Shown one piece after another: positions 53,660 through 64,000 of a stretch of DNA of 64,000 bases (position 1 is the first letter of the stretch; each line of letters opens with the position of its first letter). Below the pieces are notes generated by a model. It worked only from the letters and a program-made list of their open reading frames with translations. It was not told the origin of the DNA and searched no databases. A program made the position numbers and the translations under genes. The DNA is taken from assembly GCF_020085105.1 (NCBI RefSeq), contig NC_058042.1, forward strand, positions 24,312,001 through 24,376,000. Reading direction: 5' to 3'. The stretch is from Siniperca chuatsi (taxonomy: Eukaryota; Chordata; Actinopteri; Centrarchiformes; Sinipercidae).

Positions 53660-56600
53660 ACACACAGTTACAGGTTTTGCCACAACCACATGAAACAGAC
53701 AGATACACACACACTATTTCTCTCACCCCAGAGACAAAAGTGTTTCCAGTCTCAGATGGGGCGAGGTCCAGGGACAAGACATCAGCTGTGTGGCCATGGA
53801 AACTCTGCAGCAGCTGCCCGCTCTCCACGTCCCACAGGGCACATGAGCCGTCACCGCTGGAAGTCAGGATCTAACAGACATCCATACATACACATGGACA
53901 AATGCACCACACATGTTCAACATACACACAAAAACACAAAGACAAAACAAACAACACTATGAAAACATAAAGCTTATTTTACTCCAAACTTTACTGGAGC
54001 AACGGCAAGACACACATATTTTGTAACATTTTCGGAACCCAAAAGAAGTAAACTTCATCTCATCAAGGAAGCTCTTTTTAAAACACTGTATTAGGATGTA
54101 TTGAGGGAACTGTGGATACCAACCTACAGCTTAAAAACTGTGCAAACACTGGCAGCCTTATTACGCCAGTGAACCACACACTGTAGGAACTAGGCAGGAG
54201 GAAGTGCCATCACAGAGGGACTTTGATAGGTAAATTCTGTTGGAAACCCCACAATGATTTGGCTAAAGGGTGAAACTAGGTTGAATTGGGTTTAATATGG
54301 CACTGCTGGTGGTCATGGAAAGAAAGAATATGGATTAAAAGGTGATGCTAAAAAATGTATGTCAAATTATTTCAGAGAAACTGTAAACAAATGTACTGTT
54401 CATTCTATAAAAAATAAAACTGCAGGATTTGGTTGATTCTAGAGAATTGAAAGCATATAAATGTTGGTTATTTTTGTAGTTATCTGTTCTCTACTTTATA
54501 TGTGACTTCAACTACAGGTTTTGCTTTCATTTCTCAATTTTAACACTTAAAACTGAGAAATGAAACAGCCAAAAATAAACATGGAATGATTGACTTGCTG
54601 GAATGATAGTTGAAGGGAAAAGTCTAAGTTTATTGAAATTACATTTCAGTGCATCTCACCAGTGACTTAAAATAAACAGAACCATAACCAGAATAATCAT
54701 CAACATCTGCTTTCTAAAGTCTGTCTGTCAGCGTGGACAGACTATAGTGAAATGCTGTAGAGCTCTATTCTGCCATATGACTAAATCTAATGGCACCATG
54801 AGTGTAGCTGTTGTCCTCTATAAGCACATACCTACAGATGCATTCACAGGGTAGACACACACACATCTGACAAAAGCCAAAGGTCAGCACCTCCCCACTA
54901 ATACAGAAACAGTGCACAGTGTGCACTGATGTTATAGTGAACAGCTGTAACAAAAGAGTTTCCCCTCGGGGATCAATAAAGTATTTCTGATTCTGATTCT
55001 GAAAACACCCAGTGTGCATCATGTATCCACACACAAACAAGCACACGAAATGCCAAAATGTCAGCGATTCCTCTGATGAAAACAGATTATGGGCACTTAG
55101 ACACATGCAGACATCAGAGATCCCTGCTGGCTGGTGGATTAGAGAGCTCCTGCTGGATGACCTCAGGCACAAAAACAGACCACATCCTGCCTGCACTGAG
55201 AGGTAGCTCCAGTTTCAACATGAATGCAATTATCAGTAAGCCACAGTTACTGACACATACACACACATAGATAGGAACTTCACTGATCTAACAAAGAACC
55301 TTTGCATCAGTCTGACTTTGCTTACCACCACCTGCATGTTACCATATATTAAATATGTGGTTCATTAAATTACCCAGTGATCCCACATGTAAATGTCTTT
55401 AACGAGAAAGCCTCACAACTCATAACTCACACGTCAGCACATCATAAATATCAAAACACACCAACTGAAAGCCAGTGCACTACTTAAATGTTTCTCTCAG
55501 TTGGACACACACACACACACACCGAGATACAACAACACAAGACTGTATGTCATCCTAACTCTCCTGTTGGCAGACTTTTAAGGCTGCTTGAAAATGTGGA
55601 ACCAGTCTTGAATAATGATGAATAATAAACACACTTTCTGAGCCCTCAATGTAGTAAACAGCTTTGTGCTCCAAGGTCTATTTTCATAGTATGAATGCTT
55701 GTGTGCGTGCATGTGTCTTTGTGTGTGAGATGCAGTACTGTATGAGAGAGAGATGTGTGAGAGACATATGTGTGTGCGTGTTAGAGAGAAAGACAGGGAG
55801 AACACATGCATATGTGTGTCTATGTGTTAAATGTTCTGCCCTCAGGTCAGCGTGCTCCACTCTTTCCTAGATAAAAGCCACTCAGTGTCTATTAATACAC
55901 CCAGGATAGAGGACCATTACCCCCCCCGTCTCGTCTCTTTTCTGCCCCCTCCTCAGCCCTGCCATCCATCTCCTCTTCCTCCCTGTCCTCTGTCATTGAT
56001 GCTCCTCTGCCTTGCTAAGGGCCAGAGTGGGGTAAATTATTAAAGCCATTACCTTCATGTTCTCCTTTTGAGTTTGTCCCCTACTTTCATTCTTTCCTAT
56101 TGGGGAGTTGCAGGTACAGCCAACAAAAAAAGTCTAGTTGATGCTGACTCATTAACCTTCAATAGACATATAGTACATCTATGCAAAAAACATGATAACT
56201 AAAGTACAATATTTTAAATAAATGTGTAAAATCTAAATATATTAGTCATATTTTTACAGTCACATTTACTAGATGGTTAATGGGGAGACAACAATAAACA
56301 ACTGGCTCGTTGGTCTAGGGGTATGATTCTCGCTTCGGGTGCAAGAGGTCCCGGGTTCAAATCCCGCTACGCTTAACAAAAATTGTTAATAGGAAGGCTT
56401 TACTGGTTAACATGATGTTGCTGAAGCCCATTAATTGTACAGACTGTAAACTGCATCATGGCAAACCATAAATATAGCGTTGATATACTCCATATGTTCA
56501 AGGGAAACTAGCAAGATAGTCCAGCTATGGCAAGCGTTCCTTTAAATTTGCAAAATTGTTAATAGCAGTCAGCAGCTGCTTCATCTCATGGAAGACCCCC

Positions 56601-59238
56601 AGCTGAACCAAGTCCTCTCCAAGCTCTACCAAACCCTGACAATCATACCGTAACACTCAGATTCAAGTCAATGTTAATTCTTTTATTGACAAATCTTATA
56701 AATACTAACAAAACATGCACTGTTTCATTTCAGAATTCAGAATCCATGTTTGTTTAGTGGAAAAATGCATTTAATCATTGATAACAGATTACAAAAGTTT
56801 CATCTGTATAATGCTCTTATTTCTAGGTTCTCACAGGACATTAAACTGGTGCTCACCTGCATGTCTGAGTTGGTGAAGGTGCATCCTGATACATAGTTGG
56901 TGTGCATGGCGACAGACTTCTTCTTTGCAGCCAAGTTCTCGTTTTGGTCCAGTGACAGCGGGAACACTGAGCACTTGTTATCCAATCCACTTTTGAAAGA
57001 AATAAAAACATCAAGAGGTTAAATGCGGGGGGGGGCGGTTATACAATGATCATGCAGGGTTAAATGTATGTATATTAGCCTAGTTAGTAGTTCAGTATGT
57101 TGAATAAAACATATTCCAAGTAGGATCTAATTTAGTGCCACTGAGCGATAGCAGTAGCGGTCACCAAACATACACATGTAAGTAGACAGTATTTATTCAA
57201 AATATAACTACATGAGTGTGAAGCAGGAAGTTATTGAAAAAGAGCAACCAAGGTCATTTAAATGATTGATGTAATGCGAAGTTACACTTGAGTAGTATAA
57301 GAGAATATCTCTCGAATATGTATGAATATGTATAAATATGTATTTTCTCTATCATAATAGGTACTACTTTGTAGTAAAAAATTTCCAAATATATTATTTC
57401 ACTTGACAGTGATGTTGATTTTTGATTTTTGGAAAGAGTAGCAGTTTATTAAATCTAGGCGATAAAATTAGAAATTCTCTGTACTCACCCACATGCCACA
57501 GCACAACCTGAGGGAGCATAAGCACACGCCATAACCCATGTACACGGCAGGGTCACCCCATGTTCCTGTAACACACAGATAACACAAACACACACAAACA
57601 AATGCATGCAAAAGGGAGAAAAACATGAATATGGTGTGGTAATTCGTTATTGGTAAGAAAATACATTCTCTTTAATAAGCATAAACCAAATGTTCTCTTA
57701 CACATTTACACAGCCACATACACAGCTGCAGTAAACCTGGATGTGGTGAGTATTAATAGGGATTATGTTCAGTGTGGTTATGTCTGCTCCATCAAGAGGC
57801 ATGATGGCTGAACCAGGCTGAATCCTGGCTGCCATTTAAGTCCACTGAGGCACACACGCACACACACCACACACACACACAGTCATTACAAGGGACAGAT
57901 GGATAGATAATCTTTAAACTCATATTTCCATGTGATCGTGTTGCACTCTCTCTCTCAGAGGAGTATGGCAGAGGATGACCCGCCCATCCACTCAACACCA
58001 GTACATATGGTGAGGAGAACATGAGCATCTGAGCATGCAAAGGAAAAAAACAACACTTAACCTTACATAACAGAGCGTAGAAGTGCGTGAGGTTAAGCAG
58101 GGTAACCAAGCTTCTGGAAGTAACAGTCCTATTCATCATCAGTTTTTCGTGACTGTCTGTTTGTGCATTTCATCTCTTGGATGGACATTAAACTCGACCT
58201 TTTGATTTATGATGACTGACATTACTGAAAAAAAAATCTAACATATAAGACAAAATGCAAAAAGTTAGGAGCTCAGTCAGGAGTCCCATTGCAGTAAGAA
58301 ACATCCAGCTAAACTCAAAATTCTGTTTTCCACACAGCAAATGCCAGATAAATTAGAGCCTGAGTTTGTCATACTTGTTGAATTACTTTATTGTTGGATT
58401 ATGGATCTAGTGGAGCAATTCCTAACTCTGATTTCTTCTCCTTGTTCGCTAAGTCTCATGGGTATTGTAGTATTTTGTGCCTTTTGACATATGAAACTGA
58501 TAAAGAAATGACTTCTTTAGGCATGAAGGTAAAACAGTGGGTGGCAATAGTATCATTAAATTATTCAATATGTTTGTGTGTTTCTGAATTGAGTATTGAG
58601 GTTACAGTTAAGACTTTCAAATACCGATTTACAGTGGTAAAATGTCTTCACCCGCATATCTTCAAATTTCTCCTCACTGTGGCTCCTGTCGTAAAAGTAG
58701 AACCCACCAAGGAATGTTTTGATGAGGGGGTTTTCTGTATATTTGAGCCCTTAATTCATGTACAAAAATTCATTTTTGAAGTCTTTTTTTTCTTCAAACG
58801 TTTTTATTCAGCCCCTTAATTTATGATATTTTCTAACTCAAAGGACTTCACACATTCTCTTACATATGCAGAAAAATAAGCACCACATAGACCTCTACTC
58901 ACCTTATTAAGAGTGAATGCATCCCAGACAATCACTTTTCCATCCTAAATTAGAAAGAAAAACAGCATTACTACAGGGTTATAAATTAACATTATTGTGT
59001 CATATATACATTTGAATTAATATTAGATAATACTGCACTATATTTCTCTTAATAGACTGTATCGCATCTGTATGTGTGTGCATGTGTATACCTGAGAAGA
59101 GCTGACTAGACGACGTTTGTCTTTACACCAGTCCATACACAGCACCTTGTTCCCATGACCCTTCAGCACACGTCTGGTCTTTATGGAGAGAGTACCCAAC
59201 ACCTCAACTTTCTCAGCCACCTGGTGCACTGAGGTACC

Positions 59239-59302
<64 letters not shown>

Positions 59303-62209
59303 TCAGTTGGTTTTATTATGAGAACGCTTGACTGCCGGCAGTGGTGAAAGAAGTACAAATACCTCAATGCAATAATACTCTATTACAAGTAAAAGTTCTT
59401 TAACTTAAGTTATGTTTCTTTAAAATCTTACTTAAGTAAAAGTACAGAAATATCATCAGCAAACTGTACTTAAAGTATCACAGTAAAATGTAGCAGAAGA
59501 TATTGTTGGATTCTTATTACTGATGCTTAAACATGTAAGCAGCATTTCATGTTTTTAGCTAGTCAAGTCGGGGCTTTATATACCTTTGGGCAGATTACTC
59601 TTTAACAATTCATCATATTTTACAATATGTTCATAGGTTTGTATGTAAAATGTATATATGTATAGTCTGCAAAGCTGTCAGATAAATGTAGTGGTGAAAG
59701 TACAATATTTCACTCTGAAATGTAACGTTAGTGGAGTCGAAGTACAAAATAGTAGAAAATGGAAATAACGTTACTCAAGTAGTAACGTTATTTCCATTAA
59801 GTAAAGGTAAAGTAAAGGTGCCTACCTCAAAATTGTACTTGAGTAAATGTACTTGGTAATAGATTGCACCACTGACTGGAGGCAGAGTGATTGACTCACA
59901 TAAGCTTTGTACAACTTCATCATCACTAAACAGACCCAAAACAGTGATCTGACTGTAGGCTAACGTTAACTTACTTCATAAAAACTTCCCTTCACAGTGA
60001 GCATCACTGAGTTAACTCTTAGCTATAAGCAACACGGTAGGCTAACAGTTACATGCTGAAGAGTTAATTAACGAGCTGCCACCTGTCAAACTTTTAGTCG
60101 TGTTTTAAGTAAACAACGAGACTGAGTGGTGTGATAGCTTAATTTAATCCCGGACACTTACACTCTATGTCGTTCAGCTTGCCCCGCTCCTCCTCCAGCT
60201 TCTTCTTCAGACTCTCGCTCTCCCTCTTCAGTGACGCCAGGCTTTCCCCTTTCAGGAGCCCCTGACAAGCCATCTTTGAGAGGCAACAGCCACAAACAGA
60301 CACACAGAAAACAAAAGAAGGAAGGGGGAGCGGAAGGGAGTGGGGAACACGGGAGAAACGGGAAAATGTGGGGGGACGGGACGGTTGGTTCACGGTTAGA
60401 GGTTTGTTGGGATTGTCCTCGAGCGCGACAGTGATGCTGCCGCGCGGGTCACACTCAGCTCGCGCTCTGCTGCGGTCTCTCAATCCCCTCCTCCCTCCAT
60501 CCTCCGCGTTCAAACAGGGACCACAGGCGTTTAGACACGCGTACACTGATGCAAAAGCAGCTTTTAGCCTTCACTGTATTCCCATACTTCAATCATAGTT
60601 CAAATGCGTCGACACAAATATTAATTTGTAACTTTTCCTTTTCATAATATCGCCTACAAGTTACAATCTGTCTCTTTAAGGTCTGCTGCAACTGCTGCAT
60701 TTCTTTATTCAGTAGTACTTGCTCTTCATCATTTTACTAAAGTGATGTTTTTTTTTTAAACCTCTTCAGCTTAATTGATTACTGTTCAGGTTTTGATGTA
60801 GCAAGTCAAAACACACTAAAGCTGTTAGGACTGTGCCACCATAATACTGAGTAAAACATTAGAGTTAAACAAAGGCATTGTGATTATTATTATTATTAAT
60901 AATGAGATTGAATGTTTTCTCAGCAATGACATTGCAGCATATTTACATATTAACCACTTGCCATTTTCTGCAAGTTCATTTTTGAATGACAATATTTTGT
61001 GTGAAATTAACATCATGGATGTATAGAAACATACCCAAAATAATAATAAAAATAATTCCTTTCCCCTAACACATTTAAGGACATTTCAATTCGATTGGCT
61101 CATTTCCCCAAAAGATCATTAAAATGTCATCTAATATGATCATTAAATCTAATCTAAAAGCCAATGTGACAGAGTTGTAGTATTGTAAAAGAGTTGTCAG
61201 ACGATGAGGAGTTTTAATCACAATTACTATTTTACTTTACTTTTATTCATTTTCTTGCACAAAGGTTTCATCATTTTCCTTAGGCAAACTTTCCAATAAC
61301 ATTCTTTCAGGATTGTTTTCAGTCTGATGACCTCCCCTTAAATAACTGACCTGAATTGTATTGATAAACTTCAAGGTCTCAAGGTAGCCGTGATAGGATA
61401 TACAAAGATTTCAAACCCAATTCATATTAATGTTATGTAAACTAAAGACACTGGAGTTTTTCCTCCATCACCTACAATTTTGTGATCTGATCAAGTGTTC
61501 CTGCCCTTGATTGGGGAGCCACAGATCAGGAGGAGGCTCAGTGGCACCGCTCTCATCAATGTCCTCATGATGCAGTCCTTAATACAGTAAAAGGTGCTGC
61601 TGAGCGGTGTCCTCGGTTAAACACATGTAGCACCCCTTAAACATACCCCTTATTTATGTAGATAAGTAAGGGGTATCTGCCTCACAGATTGCTGTTATCA
61701 TCGTGTATGTTCATAGATAAACAGAGTCGGATACGCCGGTAATGTCAGGGCCACAGGGCTGAAACAGTGTTCAGACCTTAATGTGTTTGCATGGATTCAA
61801 GCTCTCTTTTTCCATTTTAAAAACCATCTGTTAGTCGCTGTTATTGATTGGTTGGTGTACAAATTGTAGGACCAATTAGTAATTTGGTTTGAGCGGAAAA
61901 TGACATGGTGAAATGATTCAATTAACTTTGCATTAGATAAATATCTTGTTAGACCTACACTACATCCACTCCAATTAAATTATACAAAAAAGCATTCAGA
62001 TCCTGCAAACGTTGCCACAGTTTGACATGGCATTACGTGGCAGCTGTTTAGTGTGGAGAAACTGAAAGGAAAACATCACATACCACTTCCATACAGAAGG
62101 AGCAGTAGTTGATGGCTTCATTCTTAATGTAGATGTTCATAAGAGGACTGGCTTTACTACAGCTGTCGCAGGGGCCAAAAGTGGCTGCCATGAACGTCTG
62201 GTCACACAT
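51338..62209 (-). CDS. gnb5: G-protein beta-5 subunit, long and short isoforms
   Basis: Short-form coding exons: 60162-60273, 59092-59228, 58903-58944, 57489-57565, 56857-56989, 53727-53870, 53482-53573, 52565-52613, 52133-52229, 51646-51812 and 51338-51349. They sum to 1,062 nt, or 353 residues plus stop, the usual G-beta-5 length. An N-terminal coiled coil ([20 protein letters not shown]) precedes a seven-blade WD40 propeller with repeats such as [48 protein letters not shown] and [15 protein letters not shown], ending LRIWA. G-beta-5 pairs with the GGL domain of R7 RGS proteins (RGS6/7/9/11) rather than ordinary G-gamma. It speeds GTP hydrolysis by G-alpha-i/o in neurons and photoreceptors. 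A further first exon at 62084-62209 gives the 395-aa long form. All blades are intact. Confidence 0.96.
53590..53669 (-). repeat. gnb5: (CA)n/(TG)n microsatellite inside a 153-nt gnb5 intron
   Basis: The intron 53574-53726 is largely TG repeat on the coding strand. Its GTGAGA donor and TTATCAG acceptor flank WD-repeat exons. It is a multiple of three and contains no stop in the coding frame (see findings). Confidence 0.9.
56304..56375 (+). pseudogene. tRNA-Pro(CGG)-like sequence, probably a pseudogene
   Basis: GGCTCGTTGGTCTAGGGG (A box) and GGTCCCGGGTTCAAATCCC (B box and T arm) are intact, and the anticodon loop TTCGGGT gives CGG (Pro). The 3' acceptor strand, however, reads TACGCTT, which does not pair with the 5' GGCTCGT, and the anticodon stem has a C-A mismatch (CTCGC/GCAAG). 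The promoter boxes could still recruit Pol III. It sits in gnb5 intron DNA on the opposite strand, either a retroposed tRNA copy or a SINE head. Confidence 0.65.
59238..59300 (-). repeat. gnb5: (TG)n microsatellite just upstream of gnb5 exon 2
   Basis: About 60 nt of repeat ends roughly 10 nt before the TACCTCAG acceptor of exon 59092-59228, on the coding strand. It takes the place of the usual pyrimidine tract. Confidence 0.85.
59339..59874. mobile_element. hAT-like MITE, CAGTGGTG family, complete copy
   Basis: The ends CAGTGGTG (59339) and CACCACTG (59867-59874) are inverted repeats. The flanks ACTGCCGG (59331-59338) and ACTGGAGG (59875-59882) resemble an 8-bp target duplication at 6 of 8 positions. 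The interior is rich in AAGTA/TACTT motifs (CTTACTTAAGTAAAAGTAC). Related copies are at 41492-41915 and 39760-39893. It lies in the first gnb5 intron. Confidence 0.7.
60162..60273 (-). CDS. gnb5: gnb5 exon with short-isoform start codon
   Basis: The ATG at 60273-60271 begins [16 protein letters not shown], and the exon ends in a split Leu codon at the GTAAGT donor, joining [12 protein letters not shown] in the next exon. Transcripts that start in the CpG-rich DNA upstream use this ATG. Transcripts from the upstream long-form exon enter through the acceptor TCTCAAAG, which abuts the ATG. Confidence 0.92.
60280..60580 (-). promoter_or_regulatory. gnb5: CpG-rich promoter and 5' UTR of gnb5 short form
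   Basis: GC-rich sequence with frequent CpG (GGGGACGGGACGG, CTCGAGCGCGAC, GCCGCGCGGGTC, CTCGCGCTCTGCTGCGG) contrasts sharply with flanking AT-rich DNA. It lies directly upstream of the short-form ATG, as expected for a broadly used CpG-island promoter. No TATA box is evident. The exact start site cannot be placed. Confidence 0.6.
60600..62083 (-). other. gnb5: gnb5 long-form first intron, no other feature
   Basis: An AT-rich stretch separates the CpG-rich short-form promoter from the long-form exon. A 25-codon signal-peptide-like frame at about 61495-61572 (minus) lacks any support. Nothing else recognised. Confidence 0.5.
62084..62209 (-). CDS. gnb5: gnb5 long-isoform first coding exon (42 residues)
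   Basis: The ATG at 62209-62207 starts [17 protein letters not shown] and continues to NYCSFCMEV, then GTATGT. Vertebrate G-beta-5-L begins with a similar 42-residue CDQTF extension containing two Cys-x2-Cys pairs, and in mammals the long form is the photoreceptor partner of RGS9-1. The exon ends in phase 0, and the next acceptor (TCTCAAAG) lies immediately before the short-form ATG at 60273, so translation reads ...CMEV-MACQGLL. An in-frame TGA lies upstream of the ATG, and a CTGCAG just before it suggests that another 5' UTR exon lies further right. Confidence 0.9.
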
Positions 62210-62342
62210 GGCTGCAGATGATCACCAACACGCCTGTGGAAAACACAGACACAAACATAAGGATCAATTCAGTCAGCTAGACTACAGGTTGGAGATGGAG
62301 ATTTTGTTTTATTGATTTCTGTACTGGGTTGTGACCACTTGG

Positions 62343-62385
<43 letters not shown>

Positions 62386-64000
62386 CGGGGGGGCTAGGAG
62401 ATGAGTAGTTGGTAATCTACTCCAGCCTGATCCTTCTCTGAGCTCCAGAGGAGAGGAGTGCAGCACAGCTATTCTGGGAGCTGCACACATCCAGTACACA
62501 CTCAGAGTATAATACAGTAGTACATGATAAACACTTTGCAAAATCAAATTACAACTAATTATGACCTTTCACATGACACATGTACATTTTATCACTACTG
62601 TACATAAACTGAACCTTTATTTGAAGCAGTAACTTGTTTTCTAATTGTAAATTTTCCAATATAAACAAATCAATAATGTACATCTTGTAAGATACAATGT
62701 CACAACGCACTGATGTGTCGTTTCCTTCACTTTGTTCTATTACATTTTATTTAAATGTGTGCAAATATGTACATAATCAGAAAACTACAACCTTATTAAG
62801 AGACTGAAGTTCTTCCATTAATACCAATATTATACAGTGTACAGAATGTATATATATATAATCAAATAAAATAATGTGATATTAAGGAGTTGTATTAGCT
62901 GTTTGAAGTGATGGGCTGCTATTATGTTGATACACAAATATGTCATAGATGACTCTCGATTGTAAACGCTCCAAACTCAATTCAACATGAGTGAACTTGT
63001 CACTTAGGCTGTTGAGATAATCATGTTTTTTTGTACAAAAAACATATTCTTAGCAGAAACAGGAAAGATTTAGCGCTGTCAAACTCCATCTATCCTTTTC
63101 TAAGTTATTTCTTTTTCTATTTTACAGGCTGGTTTATCACAAGTTATAAACTGCACACTCTCTAGTTACATCTGCACAACAGATTCCATAACTTGAACCC
63201 GTATGTAAACAGCCATATCGATGATAAAATCCTACCTCACAAGAAAATGTTTTCCCCTCTGTGCAGCAGGTGTGTGTCCCTGCAGAACTAAGTTGATTTT
63301 TTCCACTGAAGAGGATTGTCAGGGAGGTACAGAGAGGGAACAGTAAGCTTCTTAGTAGTGTTTAAGCTGTGACTGCTCTGCTTTTACCTCCATGGTTTAT
63401 ACGTCGCTGCAGCATTACCTGGAAAGTTACATTTACAGTCTAACCCAATACACATTACTGATTCTATATTTAAATATCGCTTGGAATACCTGAAACTGCA
63501 TGATAAAATATTACTGTACATTGCCTCCTTGTTGTAATAGAAACTGAAAAGATTACAGAGGGAAATCTAAAAGGGGGCACTTTATCAGTGTTATAAGACA
63601 ACTATAACATATTCTTTCTGCTTTTTGTACAAAGTTGCATGTTCATGTTGTAATCAGATTTGTGTAACCCAATCGAATGTAATCTATTACATTTAGCTCT
63701 GATTACCTGCAGTCTTTAGGTTTTGTACTGTCACTAAAATAGCAGAAATTGGACAGTTTCACCTCTGAAGAAAAAGAAAAATGAACATACATCTCCTCCA
63801 ATACAAATACCACTGATTCAGTGTATTTAACGGCCAGACATTTGGTAGTATAGTTTTTTGCTACTAATAGATTTCTGAGTGTTCCTTATTTTTTACGTGA
63901 CTGAAAGTATCACATTTTCACAGAATAAATAAATAAATAAATAAATTAATAAAAAAAATCACAAAAACAGAAATAATCTCTCACAAACAGTCCGATAGTG
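62210..64000. other. DNA upstream of gnb5 long-form exon, no supported gene
   Basis: Contains a TG microsatellite (62345-62384), a TATATATA run (about 62850) and an (AAAT)n tract (63925-63945). The promoter of the long form is presumably here or further right, but no exon or motif can be placed with confidence. Confidence 0.45.

Noticed and set aside
61495-61572. 25-residue minus-strand frame resembling a signal peptide ([17 protein letters not shown])
   Set aside because: Ends after 25 residues without a continuing exon; lies in the gnb5 long-form intron.

Overview
The window is vertebrate nuclear DNA from a ray-finned fish, most likely a percomorph teleost. Protein-coding exons are small and separated by GT-AG introns. 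The DNA is AT-rich, full of long (TG)n/(CA)n tracts, and carries many short DNA-transposon relatives and SINE fragments of kinds common in teleosts. Gene calls come from translated exons whose splice phases join into continuous reading frames; no database search was run.

Layout. (1) 1-420, minus: one end of a hAT-type transposon with the start of its BED-finger transposase, running off the left edge. (2) 1438-31967, plus: 35 exons of trpm7, the channel fused to an alpha-kinase. They encode 1,726 residues and the natural stop; the first exons lie to the left of the window. (3) 34338-37547, plus: a small four-exon selenoprotein of the SelW/MIEN1 (Rdx) family with an in-frame UGA, a GC-AG intron and a SECIS-like hairpin in the 3' UTR. 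Ordinary ORF calling misses it because the UGA reads as a stop. (4) 39970-40096, plus: an unidentified terminal-exon-like reading frame. (5) 44487-46591, minus: bcl2l10, two coding exons, 192 aa. (6) 51338-62209, minus: gnb5 (G-beta-5), complete, with alternative starts for the 353-aa short form and the 395-aa long form.

The order trpm7 ... bcl2l10 - gnb5 resembles human 15q21, where all three genes lie within a few megabases (recalled knowledge). The genes do not form a pathway: trpm7 carries Mg/Ca/Zn and signals through its kinase, the selenoprotein is a small thioredoxin-like redox protein, bcl2l10 regulates apoptosis, and gnb5 partners R7-RGS proteins in neurons and photoreceptors.

Most worth a second look: the hidden selenoprotein gene; two trpm7 splice donors exactly 36 nt apart that would add an acidic 12-residue insert between the pore and S6; a trpm7 intron that stays open for 193 codons before its stop; a 153-nt in-frame, stop-free gnb5 intron that is largely TG repeat; and the gnb5 long-form first exon splicing onto the base before the short-form ATG. 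The rest is introns and intergenic DNA rich in mobile-element relics.
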